64,000 bases of DNA, taken from NCBI GenBank assembly GCA_019637795.1, contig JAHBUY010000005.1:434001-498000 (forward strand). Direction: 5' to 3'. The notes under the pieces were generated by a model, which was not told where the DNA came from, searched no databases, and worked only from the letters and a program-made list of their open reading frames with translations. Shown piece by piece: positions 10,404 through 18,551 of the stretch (positions are counted from its first letter, which is position 1; every line of letters begins with the position of its first letter). Origin of the DNA: a bacterium. Its GTDB lineage: Bacteria; Desulfobacterota; Binatia; HRBIN30; CADEER01. The position numbers were made by a program, and so were the translations under genes.

Positions 10404-12176
10404 TCAGGCGGGATCGAGGACGACGGCGATCGTGATGTCCGCGCCAGGGGAGACCGTGACCGGCCGATTCGGCGCGTGCCGGAAGCCGGGCCAGTCGCCG
10501 AGCTCGACGAGGACGTAGTCGCCGGCGGGCACGAAGGCGAACGTCTTCGTTTCCGCGCTGTCGTCGCAGGTCCACGGGAGCGGCGCGAGCTGGCCCGGCT
10601 CGCCGCCGCCGATGTCGGTGAACAGCCAGAAGAAGCAGGCGACGGGAACCACCGGGACGCCGTTGCCGTCGCTCGCCGTCACCGTGACCGCTCCCGGCGG
10701 CGTGACCGCGAGCGTGACGGTCTGATCCTCCCGGGTCATCAGGATCGCGAGGTCGCCACTGTCCTGCCATCCCGGCGTCGGCAGCGTGGGCCGGATCAGG
10801 ACCTCGCCCGGATCGACGAGATCGGTCACCAGCTCGCCGTTGGCGATGCCATCGAGATCGAACTGGGCGCCGTCGGCGATGCTTGCGATGTGGGCATCGG
10901 ACTGGCCAGGGGCATGGGAGAAGATGTCGACCCACGCGTTGGGCACCGGCTCCTGGGTCAGGGCGTTGACGACGCGCACCGTCAGCACGCCGCGCTTCTC
11001 GTGAACGACGTCGAGCTGGGCCACCTGTCCGCCGGCGACGAAGATGCTGCGGTCGGCGACGCGGCTGTAGCCGGCCGGTGCCGCCGTCTCGCGCAGCAGG
11101 ATGTCGCCCTGCGAGATCCAGGGCAGGACGATGACGCCGGTGTGGGTCCCGTCGCACCCGGCGATCACATGGCCCGGCCACGAGGCTTCGAAGCAGGCGC
11201 CCGGGACCGGCTGTCCCTGGCCGTCGACGGCGTGGACCTCGATGAGGCCGGTGGGAAACGTCTCGATCGCGACCGTCGTGACCTCGCCGGCGGCAATCGT
11301 CACCACCCGGTCGGCCACCAGGCCCAGGCCGTTGTCGTTTCCGGTGTTGGCCAGCACGTAGCGGCCCGGGGGCAGGGGCGAGAGCCAGCCTCCCGGACCG
11401 TACACGTACCCCGGGAAGGTGGTGGCCAGCCATTGCCCGCGCGAGTCGTCGTCCGTCGCGGCGAAGAGATCGAACCAGATCCGATTCGCGGGGAAACTGA
11501 TCGGCTCGCCGTTCTCGAACGCCAGGATCCAGAGCGCGCCGGTCGTCAGCGCCGCGTCGGGGTCGCAGTAGTCGCCGACGCCATTGCCGTTCTGGTCGGC
11601 CTGATCGGGGTTGACGATGTGCGGGCAGTTGTCGATCTCGTCGGCAACCCCATCGCCGTCGTCGTCGACCGGACTGCCGTTGCCGGGCGTCGCCGTCGCG
11701 GTCGGCGTCGCGGTCTCCGTCGATCGCTCCGTCGCGGTAGCCGTCGCCGCCTGCGTCGGCGTCGTGGTCGGCTCCTCGGTCGGCTCGATGGTCGCCGTCC
11801 AGGTGGGCATCGCCGTCGCCGTCGCCGTGAGCGGGCTCGACGTCCAGGTCCAGCGCGGCGTCCTGGTCGGCCGCGGGGTGCGCGTCGGCCGTCGCGTGTT
11901 GGTCGGCCGCGGGGTGTTGGTCGGCCGTGACGTGTTGGTCGGCCGTGGCGTGTTGGTCGGGCGCAAGGTCTTCGTCGGCGTCGGCGTCTTGTTCGCCTTG
12001 CCGCTGGCGTCCGCCCGGACGGCGGTCGGCGTGTCGGAGCAGGATGCGGAACCGGGGAGGCTCGCCGCGGCGAGCGCGGCGGTGCTGACCGCGCCCGCCA
12101 ACAGGCCGGCCGCGATGGCGCGGAGGGCCACCCCTGGGATGCCGATGATGCGTCTGCGCTGCGCTGTCCTTTCCAT
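10404..12176 (-). CDS. secreted repeat protein: Pro/Thr linker, TSP3-type calcium motif, prealbumin-like domains
   Basis: The frame is open far upstream, but ATG 12176 has GGAGGAG in position and begins a signal peptide cut near ALAAAS. The product is 590 residues. Residues about 60-165 form a Thr/Pro-rich linker with hexapeptide units of the RPTNTP type. Next comes a thrombospondin type 3-like calcium motif (DDDGDGVADEIDNCP, then DQNGNGVGDYCD). The rest reads as three or four beta-sandwich repeats resembling SpaA/Cna-B prealbumin-like or carboxypeptidase-regulatory domains (for example GRYVLANTG, GDILLRETAAPAGY, GDYVLVELGDWPG). A structural or adhesive surface protein is likely. Its 94-residue neighbour lies 83 bases upstream on the same strand. 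Confidence 0.8.
   Translation of the reverse strand: MERTAQRRRIIGIPGVALRAIAAGLLAGAVSTAALAAASLPGSASCSDTPTAVRADASGKANKTPTPTKTLRPTNTPRPTNTSRPTNTPRPTNTRRPTRTPRPTRTPRWTWTSSPLTATATAMPTWTATIEPTEEPTTTPTQAATATATERSTETATPTATATPGNGSPVDDDGDGVADEIDNCPHIVNPDQADQNGNGVGDYCDPDAALTTGALWILAFENGEPISFPANRIWFDLFAATDDDSRGQWLATTFPGYVYGPGGWLSPLPPGRYVLANTGNDNGLGLVADRVVTIAAGEVTTVAIETFPTGLIEVHAVDGQGQPVPGACFEASWPGHVIAGCDGTHTGVIVLPWISQGDILLRETAAPAGYSRVADRSIFVAGGQVAQLDVVHEKRGVLTVRVVNALTQEPVPNAWVDIFSHAPGQSDAHIASIADGAQFDLDGIANGELVTDLVDPGEVLIRPTLPTPGWQDSGDLAILMTREDQTVTLAVTPPGAVTVTASDGNGVPVVPVACFFWLFTDIGGGEPGQLAPLPWTCDDSAETKTFAFVPAGDYVLVELGDWPGFRHAPNRPVTVSPGADITIAVVLDPA
11857..11982. repeat. 18-bp tandem repeat, about 7 units, inside the secreted repeat protein gene
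   Basis: Seven consecutive 18-base units start at 11857, 11875, 11893, 11911, 11929, 11947 and 11965. The consensus is near GGCGTGTTGGTCGGCCGT. On the minus strand they encode the RPTNTP/RPTRTP hexapeptides of the linker. Units 3-6 are the most alike, so the copy number may change by slippage or unequal recombination and alter linker length. There are no spacers, so this is not a CRISPR array. Confidence 0.9.
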
Positions 12177-12259
12177 CGTTCTCTCCTCCGTGCTGATCTG
12201 AGCGGTGGGCCCTGCCGACCGCGACGCGGTGGGCGTGGGCAGTGTCCTGTCGATGGGGG

Positions 12260-12544
12260 TCATTCGTCCGCCTCCTCCAGGCCCGACTCGCCGGCGCGGC
12301 ACGCCAGGATCCGGCGCATGATCGCGATCAGGCCGTCCATGGAGCTGAAGTTGCCGCCGTCGATCGACGACAGATGCTGCACCCGGCCCCTGAAGTCGCC
12401 CGGCGCCAGCGAGCAGTCGGGGCTGACTCGAACCACGAAGACGCGCTGGGTCGTGGCGCGGGCGTCTGACGATTGCGGCTCGGCGAGGGCGGGGGGCGGT
12501 TCCGCGGCGGCCTGACGGCGGGTCGAGGGCACGTGGTTGCTCAT
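12260..12544 (-). CDS. 94-residue conserved-type hypothetical protein
   Basis: ATG 12544 is the most plausible start; the frame upstream runs into the divergent promoter region. The N-terminal 35 residues are polar and low-complexity. The C-terminal half (FVVRVSPDCSLAPGDFRGRV, then DGGNFSSMDGLIAIMRRIL) looks like a small folded domain with a beta strand and a closing helix. There is no signal peptide, so it is probably cytoplasmic. It lies 83 bases upstream of the secreted repeat protein gene and divergent from the large ATPase regulator. The three genes may form one regulated locus. Function is unknown. Confidence 0.6.
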   Translation of the reverse strand: MSNHVPSTRRQAAAEPPPALAEPQSSDARATTQRVFVVRVSPDCSLAPGDFRGRVQHLSSIDGGNFSSMDGLIAIMRRILACRAGESGLEEADE

Positions 12545-12717
12545 GGGCGCCGTCAATAGCCCCGCCGCGCCGCCGGCGTATCGACGAAACCTGGCAATTT
12601 CTTGGAAGCATTCTGGAAACCCGGCGCGCGGCGGCAGGAGCCGAGGGCGGCGCCGGGCCGCCGGCCGACCACATCGCAAATTGACGGCGGCGCGCCGCCC
12701 GGCCTACCGTCCGCCCG

Positions 12718-15663
12718 ATGGAAGGTCGGCGGACGCCGTCGAACGCGCCGATTCGCATCGACTTCGTGGCCGAACGGCTGTGGCGCGGCGAGCGAGCCGT
12801 ACGCCTGCGGCCGAAGTCGTGGGCCGTGCTGCGCGAGCTCGCCACGCGCCCCGGCATCCTGGTCACCAAGGATCACCTGCTCGATGCCGTCTGGCCCGGC
12901 ATCGCCGTGACCGAGGGGACGCTCAACAAGTCGATCGGCGAATTGCGCGACGCCCTCGGCGACGACCGCCGCGCGCCCCGCTTCATCGAGACCGTCGCGC
13001 GGCGCGGCTTTCGGTGGATCGCGGAGACCGCCGACGTGATCGTGGCCGCGACCGCCGATGCGCCGGCCGCCGACACGCGCGGCGGCCACCTCCCACCCCG
13101 GTCGGCACCCGGTCTCATCGCCCGGGACGCCGAGCTGGCGGCGCTCCACCGCCATCTCGCCGCCGCGCTGGAGCGCCACCGACAGGTCGTCTTCGTCACC
13201 GCCGAGGCCGGGGGCGGCAAGACGACGCTGGTGGATGCCTTCCTCGCAGGGCTGGACGACGCGCTCGCGCCGGGCGCCGTCGTCTCGGCGCTCGGCCAAT
13301 GCATCGAGTCCTTTGGACAGCACGAGCCGTATCGGCCACTGCTCGAAGCGCTCGAGCAGTTGGCGCAGGGCGCCGGCGCGCCTCGCATCGTCGATGCGCT
13401 CCGGCGGCACGCGCCGAGCTGGCTGGCGCAGATGCCGTCGCTGCGCGACCGCGCCGCCGCCGCGTCGCTACCGGAGCCGATGCGAGCCGCTCCCGTGATG
13501 CGCGAGCTCGCGGCCGCCCTCGACGAGATCGCGGCGACCCAGCCACTGGTGCTCGTCATCGAGGATGCGCATTGGGCCGACCTGGCGACGACGGACGTGC
13601 TCAACCTGCTGGCGCGCCGGCGCCAACCCGCGGCGCTGATGGTCATCGTGACGCTGCGCGGCGCCGACATCGTCGCCGTCGATCACCCCATCCTGGGCGT
13701 CAAGACGGAGCTGGCGAACAAGCGCCTGGCGAGCGAGATCCCTCTCGCTCCATTCTCGGAGGCGTCGGTGCGCGCGTACCTGGCGGAGCGCTGCCCCGGC
13801 GCGTCGTTCGGCGACCAGGTGGTGCGCTGGCTCTCGTATCAGACGGGGGGCAATCCGTTCTTCGTCTCGGCGGTCGTCGACGACCTGCTGGCGCAGGGCC
13901 TGCTGGCGGAATCCGCCGCCGGCCGGTCGCTGGCAGGCGATGTGGACGAGCTGCGGCGGGCCATTCCGGACAGCCTCCGCACGTTTCTCGAGCGCCAGCT
14001 CTCGCGGCTGTCAGCCGCGGAGCTGGCGCTGGCCGAGGCCGCCAGCGTCGCGACCGGTCCGCTCACGACGGCGGCGCTCGCCGCCCTGCGCGGCGAGAGC
14101 GCGGAACGCATCGAGGAGCTGTGGCAGGGGCTGGCGTCGCGCGGACGGATCTTCCGTCCGAGCAGCGATGCCGGCGCAGCGCGGGACGTGCACGGTCCGG
14201 CGATCGAGTTCGTGCACGGGCTCGTCCAGCACGTGTTGTACGATCGCCTACCGCCGACCCGTCGCCGGCACCTGCACCGGCGCGTCGCCGAGCAGATGGA
14301 AATGGGTGGCGGCGTCGACGACCTCGCGCCGCAGCTCGCCTTCCATTACGAGCGCGCCGGCGACGTCCCTCGCGCCATCCACTACCTCCGCGCGGCCGCC
14401 GATGCCGCCGTGCAGCGCGGCGCGCCGGGCGACGCCGCAGCGATGCGCGAGCGGGTCCTCGACCTCATCGAGCGATCCCCGGGGCTGGCGGATCGGGACA
14501 CCGAACGCATCACCGCGCGCCTGGCGCTCGCCCACGCCCGCCAGCTCGCCCTCGGGTTCGTCGACGCGCGGGTCGGCACGCTGTTCGAGGACGCGCGCGC
14601 GCTCGCCGAGGCCGCTCAGACCCCCGCCCTGCAGTTCGTCGCAGCGGCGGGACTGGCCACGGCCCTCACCTTCGCCGCGCGCTATCAGGACGCCTCCGCC
14701 ATCAACCGCCAGCTCGTCGATCTCGCCAACGGCATGGGCATGCCGCCGATGAAGCAGGCGGCCTACTTCTGCGCCGGCAGCGTGCGCTATCGACTCGGCG
14801 AGCTCGCGGCGGCCGGCGCCGACCTGGAGGAGAGTCTGCGCTGCGACAGCATTCCGGCCTCGGCCATGGGCGTCGATCTCAGAGCGACGGCGCTCGTGGT
14901 CTCCGCGCTGGTGGCCGGCAAGCGCGGGTTGCCCGATACGGCGCGGCGCCTGGCGCGCGAGGCGATCGCCGCGGCGTCGGCAAGCGGCGCGTACAACGAA
15001 TCGACGATTCGCATCCTGGCGGTGGAGGTGCAGGCGATCCTGCGCGACGCGACCGGCGCCCGCAGCTCGATCGAGCGCGCCATGGGGCTGGCCACGCACC
15101 ACGGCTTCGCCGGCTGGCTCGAACGCGCCCGGTTCCTGTCCGGATGGCTGCTCGCCCGCGAGGGGCGTCTCGATGATGGCCTCGCGGCCATGCGCGCGGC
15201 GCTGGCGGGACAGCGCGAGACCGGGGAGGTGTTCGACCGCTCGGAGCTCTGCTGCCTGCTGGCGGACGAGCTGCTGCGCGGCGATCGTCCCGGCGCCGAG
15301 GAGGTGGTTCACGACGGGCTGCAGTTCGCGACCCAGTCGGGCGAGGCGCACTCGGAGCCGGAGCTCTATCGACTGCTGGCCGAGGCGCAGATGCGGGGGG
15401 CCCGCGATGCCGGCGCGGCGGAGGCGCATCTGCGGCACGCCATCGCGCTGGCGAGGAGCCGAGGAGCGCGCTGGTACGAGCTGCGCGCCGCCACCAGTCT
15501 CGCCCGCCTGCTGCAGGCCCGCGGCCGCGGCGCCGCGGAGCGCGCCGCGCTCGCGGCGCTCTGCGACACATTCCGAGAGGGCGACGGCCTGCCCGACCTG
15601 CTCGCGGCGCGCGCGCTGCCGGCGGCGCCGGCGCGGCGCCGGCGCCGCCGGGATGGTTCGTAG
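12718..15663 (+). CDS. winged-helix/AAA ATPase transcriptional regulator with TPR-like C-terminus
   Basis: This 981-residue protein has a CadC/OmpR-type winged helix at residues about 12-103 (RPKSWAVLRELATRPG, then GTLNKSIGELRDALGDD and RRGFRW). A STAND-type AAA ATPase follows, with P-loop TAEAGGGKTTL (161-171) and Walker B VLVIEDAHWAD. The first Gly of the canonical P-loop is Ala here. The C-terminal half is helical and TPR-like. Such proteins bind a signal through the C-terminal repeats and use ATP to form active oligomers. It is divergent from the 94-residue gene and may control it. A 15-bp hairpin sits in its last codons. Confidence 0.9.
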   Translation: MEGRRTPSNAPIRIDFVAERLWRGERAVRLRPKSWAVLRELATRPGILVTKDHLLDAVWPGIAVTEGTLNKSIGELRDALGDDRRAPRFIETVARRGFRWIAETADVIVAATADAPAADTRGGHLPPRSAPGLIARDAELAALHRHLAAALERHRQVVFVTAEAGGGKTTLVDAFLAGLDDALAPGAVVSALGQCIESFGQHEPYRPLLEALEQLAQGAGAPRIVDALRRHAPSWLAQMPSLRDRAAAASLPEPMRAAPVMRELAAALDEIAATQPLVLVIEDAHWADLATTDVLNLLARRRQPAALMVIVTLRGADIVAVDHPILGVKTELANKRLASEIPLAPFSEASVRAYLAERCPGASFGDQVVRWLSYQTGGNPFFVSAVVDDLLAQGLLAESAAGRSLAGDVDELRRAIPDSLRTFLERQLSRLSAAELALAEAASVATGPLTTAALAALRGESAERIEELWQGLASRGRIFRPSSDAGAARDVHGPAIEFVHGLVQHVLYDRLPPTRRRHLHRRVAEQMEMGGGVDDLAPQLAFHYERAGDVPRAIHYLRAAADAAVQRGAPGDAAAMRERVLDLIERSPGLADRDTERITARLALAHARQLALGFVDARVGTLFEDARALAEAAQTPALQFVAAAGLATALTFAARYQDASAINRQLVDLANGMGMPPMKQAAYFCAGSVRYRLGELAAAGADLEESLRCDSIPASAMGVDLRATALVVSALVAGKRGLPDTARRLAREAIAAASASGAYNESTIRILAVEVQAILRDATGARSSIERAMGLATHHGFAGWLERARFLSGWLLAREGRLDDGLAAMRAALAGQRETGEVFDRSELCCLLADELLRGDRPGAEEVVHDGLQFATQSGEAHSEPELYRLLAEAQMRGARDAGAAEAHLRHAIALARSRGARWYELRAATSLARLLQARGRGAAERAALAALCDTFREGDGLPDLLAARALPAAPARRRRRRDGS
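15619..15651. terminator. 15-bp GC hairpin overlapping the last codons of the regulator gene
   Basis: A perfect inverted repeat (15619-15633 with 15637-15651, loop CGG) lies 9 bases before the TAG stop of the ATPase regulator. It is made only of G and C. It may end transcription between this gene and the convergent SDR gene 30 bases downstream, although no T-run follows. The same sequence encodes the tail PAAPARRRRRR, so a chance composition effect is possible. Confidence 0.35.
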
Positions 15664-15693
15664 GGCGCAGCCCGCATCGCAACGGCGCGCCCG

Positions 15694-16554
15694 TCAGGCG
15701 GACGACCACCCGGTCATCTGCTCGCTGCGCGCCCACAGCTCGCGCGCCAGGTGCGCGTCCCGGGCGACCCGGCTCGGCGCGCGCTCCTGGCAATCGTCGT
15801 AGTAGCGCCCGCTCTCGGCGGCGAGGGCGGGAGCGGTGGCGCAGTGCAACGTCGTCGCGGCGCCCTCCTCCGACGAGATCATGAACCGCTTCATGACCCA
15901 GGCGACCGGGGCCGGAATGCGCCGCCAGACGTCGGTGGCCACCACGCCCGGATGCAGGGCATAGGTGGTGACCCCGGTGCCCTCGAGGCGCCGCGCCAGC
16001 TCGCTGGAGAAGAGGACGTTGGCCAGCTTCGACACGGCGTACTCCGGCAGCCCGGTCAGCGAGGACGTCGCCCGGCGCGCCGCGGCGAAGTCGATGCCCT
16101 GCTTGGCATCGACGTGCGCCTTGCTGGCGACGGTGACGACGCGGGCGGGGGCCGAGGCGCGCAGGCGGTCGAGCAGCAGGGCCGTGAACAGGAACGGGCC
16201 GAGGTGGTTGACCCCGAACTGCAGCTCGAAACCGTCCTCGGTCAGACCGCGCTGGCCGGCGAGCCCGGCGTTGTTGATCAGGACGTGGAGCGGCCGGTCG
16301 CGGGCCAGCAGCGCCGCGGCGCTCTCGCGCACCCGCGCCAGGCTGCCCAGCTCCAGCGGATGGACCTCGACGCGCGCGTTGCCGGTTGCGGCCCGGATCG
16401 CCTCCGCCACCGGCTCGCCCTTCTCGCGCGAGCGCGCCGTCAGCACGACGTGCGCGCCGCGCCGCGCCAGCTCGAGCGCCGTGACCCGACCGATGCCTGA
16501 GGTCGCCCCGGTGACGACGCAGACCTTGCCTTCAATGTCCCATGCGCGGCTCAT
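15694..16554 (-). CDS. short-chain dehydrogenase/reductase
   Basis: This 286-residue protein starts at ATG 16554, with GGGAGGAGG upstream. It has an SDR Rossmann fold: the nucleotide loop is TGATSGIGRVTA, the structural motif is NNAG and the active site is YAVSK with an upstream Ser in VASKAH. The sequence resembles retinol dehydrogenase/WW-domain oxidoreductase-like SDRs (GVNHLGPFLFT, LHPGVVATD), which are usually NADP(H)-dependent. The substrate is unknown. It is convergent with the large regulator and divergent from the PPOX-fold gene (125 bases between starts). Confidence 0.92.
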   Translation of the reverse strand: MSRAWDIEGKVCVVTGATSGIGRVTALELARRGAHVVLTARSREKGEPVAEAIRAATGNARVEVHPLELGSLARVRESAAALLARDRPLHVLINNAGLAGQRGLTEDGFELQFGVNHLGPFLFTALLLDRLRASAPARVVTVASKAHVDAKQGIDFAAARRATSSLTGLPEYAVSKLANVLFSSELARRLEGTGVTTYALHPGVVATDVWRRIPAPVAWVMKRFMISSEEGAATTLHCATAPALAAESGRYYDDCQERAPSRVARDAHLARELWARSEQMTGWSSA

Positions 16555-16678
16555 CGCCTCCTCCCTCTCGCCCCCTACCACGTTGGGAGCCCGATCCGCC
16601 GCTCCCCCGCCGCGCCTCCGTCGCGCCGCCGCGGCCGGCGCGCTTGGCGGTCGAAAACGGACGCGATAGGGAGCGCTC

Positions 16679-17143
16679 ATGCCGAAGCGACGCGACGCGA
16701 TCCGCATGACCGACGAGGAGCTCTGGCCGTTCATCGAGGGCCGCAAGAGTCTCCAGGTCGCCACCCTCAACAAGGACGGCACGCCGCAGCTCACCACGCT
16801 GTGGTTCGCGGTGGTCGACGGCGCCATCGTCTTCGAGACGTTCACCAAGTCGCAGAAGGTGGTGAACCTCCGGCGCGACCCGCGCATCGCCGTGCTGGTC
16901 GAGGACGGCACCACCTACGACGAGCTGCGCGGCGTCTCCATCAACGGGCACGCCGAGTTGGTCGACGATCCGATCGCGGTCGAGCGCTACGCCGCCCACA
17001 TCCTGCGCCGCAACAACCCCGAGATGCCGGAGGACATGGTCCCGCAGGCGGCGAAGATGATGGCGCAGAAGCGCACGGTCGTCATCGTCCGGCCGGCGCG
17101 CATCGCGAGTTGGGACCACCGCAAGCTCGGCGGCGCGTACTGA
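16679..17143 (+). CDS. PPOX-class (pyridoxamine-phosphate oxidase fold) F420/FMN-dependent protein
   Basis: This 154-residue protein has the split beta-barrel of the PPOX family: SLQVATLNKDGTPQLTTLWF near the start, then KVVNLRRDPRIAVLVED and GVSINGHAELV. Such small proteins bind FMN or F420 and act as reductases or oxidases. Actinobacterial TIGR03618-type members use F420. Cofactor choice cannot be decided from the sequence. The start is ATG 16679, divergent from the SDR gene. A shared regulatory region of 124 bases suggests linked expression. Confidence 0.88.
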   Translation: MPKRRDAIRMTDEELWPFIEGRKSLQVATLNKDGTPQLTTLWFAVVDGAIVFETFTKSQKVVNLRRDPRIAVLVEDGTTYDELRGVSINGHAELVDDPIAVERYAAHILRRNNPEMPEDMVPQAAKMMAQKRTVVIVRPARIASWDHRKLGGAY

Positions 17144-17197
17144 GCCCGCCACACGCGGCGTTGCCCGTCCGGCGCCGCGTCGCGGGAGCGGCGGCGC

Positions 17198-18037
17198 TCA
17201 GAGGCGGCGCAGGAAGGGCACCAGCACCTCCGCCAGCGCCTCCGGCTGCTCCAGGTGCGGGTGGTGGGCGCTGCCGCGGATGACGGCGCGGCTGGCGCGC
17301 AGCGCCGCCAGGCGCTCGGCGAGATCCGCCAACCGCACCCAACTGTCGTCGCCTTCGACGTAGAGCACCGGACAGGCGATCCGCTGCCAGAAGGCGCGCG
17401 CCTGCGCCGCGTAGTAGGGCTGCGGCGAGCGCGTCTGGTGCAGGGGATCGAACTTCCACGCCCGACCCGCGCCGGCGGAACGCGTCCCGTGCTCGGCGAG
17501 CAGCGTCAGCGCCGCCTCGGACAGCCGCGGATAGCGCGCGCGCAGCCGGCCGCGCACCTCCGCCGGCGCGAGCGGCGGGCGCGGCCGCGCCGTGGCGCGG
17601 GCGAGGTCGGCGAGCCACTGCGCGTAGCGCGGCGGCGCCTCGGCGGGATCGACGTCCGGCGGTCCCAGCCCCTCGATCGACACCACCGCCGCCACCCGCT
17701 CCGGGGCGGTGCCCGCGTAGAGCAGCGCGGCGTTGCCGCCCATCGAGTGCGCCACCAGCGCGGCGCGCCCGCCGAGCGCCAGCACGATGCCGTCGAGATC
17801 GGCGACGTAGTCGGCGAAGTGGTAGTAGCCGCCGGCGCCGACCCATTCGGAATCGCCGTGACCGCGCCAGTCGGGCGCGTAGACGTGCAGCCCCGCCGCC
17901 GCCAGCCGCGGCGCCACCAGCTCCCAGACGTGGGCGTGCTCGAGGAAGCCGTGCAGCAGCAGCACCACCCGGTCGCCGCTCCCCCACTCCAGCAGGTGAT
18001 GGCGGAGGCGATTGGCGGTCAGGTGGAGCGAACGCAT
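17198..18037 (-). CDS. alpha/beta hydrolase
   Basis: This 279-residue cytoplasmic alpha/beta hydrolase has the oxyanion strand LLLHGFLEHAHVWE, DWRGHGDSEW, a nucleophile elbow AHSMGGNAA (Ser), an Asp candidate in YVEGDDSW and a catalytic His in GSAHHPHLEQPE. A helical cap lies at residues about 130-215. The family includes esterases, haloalkane dehalogenases and C-C hydrolases, and the substrate cannot be told. The start is ATG 18037. The next gene on the same strand (universal stress protein) ends 43 bases before this start. Confidence 0.9.
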   Translation of the reverse strand: MRSLHLTANRLRHHLLEWGSGDRVVLLLHGFLEHAHVWELVAPRLAAAGLHVYAPDWRGHGDSEWVGAGGYYHFADYVADLDGIVLALGGRAALVAHSMGGNAALLYAGTAPERVAAVVSIEGLGPPDVDPAEAPPRYAQWLADLARATARPRPPLAPAEVRGRLRARYPRLSEAALTLLAEHGTRSAGAGRAWKFDPLHQTRSPQPYYAAQARAFWQRIACPVLYVEGDDSWVRLADLAERLAALRASRAVIRGSAHHPHLEQPEALAEVLVPFLRRL

Positions 18038-18080
18038 GCCGCAACGCGGGGGTGGGCGCCCCTGCCCCCACCCCGGCCGC

Positions 18081-18536
18081 TCACCGCGGCGCCCGCACCA
18101 GCAGCACCGGACAGGTGGCGTGGCGCGCGACCTTCTCGGCGACGCTGCCCATGACCAGTTGCGCGAGGTTGCTGCTGCCGTGGGTGGACATGACCACCAG
18201 GTCGGCGGCGAGGACGCGCGCCAGGTCGATCAGCTTGGCGTAGGGATCGCCGCCGAGGATGTGCAGCTCGCGCGGCGTCTCGGGCGGCAGGCAGGTGCCG
18301 GCGACGCCTTCCAGCAGGGCCCGCGCCTTGGCGTTGGCGTGCTCGACGACCACCCAGTGCTCGACCGCGTCCGGCTCGTAGATCGGGTCGAGCGGGTTCA
18401 CCACGACGTGCGCGAGATGGATGACGCCGCCGGACCGCGCCGCCAGCCACGCCGCCTGCATCGCCGCCGGCGTGCAGTGATCCGAGAAGTCGATCGGCAG
18501 CAGGATGCGCTTGTACCCGTCGAACGTCTGCGCCAT
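18081..18536 (-). CDS. universal stress protein (UspA family)
   Basis: This 151-residue single-domain protein starts with KRILLPIDFSDHC and ends with HGSSNLAQLVMGSVAEKVAR followed by CPVLLVRAPR. This is the USP fold, which binds ATP through a G-x2-G-x9-G-S/T loop. Here the second Gly of the loop is replaced by Asn, so nucleotide binding may be altered. The start is ATG 18536. The divergent binding-protein gene starts only 15 bases away, which leaves no room for two conventional promoters between the start codons. Confidence 0.92.
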   Translation of the reverse strand: MAQTFDGYKRILLPIDFSDHCTPAAMQAAWLAARSGGVIHLAHVVVNPLDPIYEPDAVEHWVVVEHANAKARALLEGVAGTCLPPETPRELHILGGDPYAKLIDLARVLAADLVVMSTHGSSNLAQLVMGSVAEKVARHATCPVLLVRAPR

Positions 18537-18551
18537 AGGCGCACCATTTAG

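Noticed and set aside
11857..11982. Regular repeats that could suggest a CRISPR array
   Set aside because: The 18-base units are directly adjacent without spacers and encode the hexapeptide linker of a real protein.
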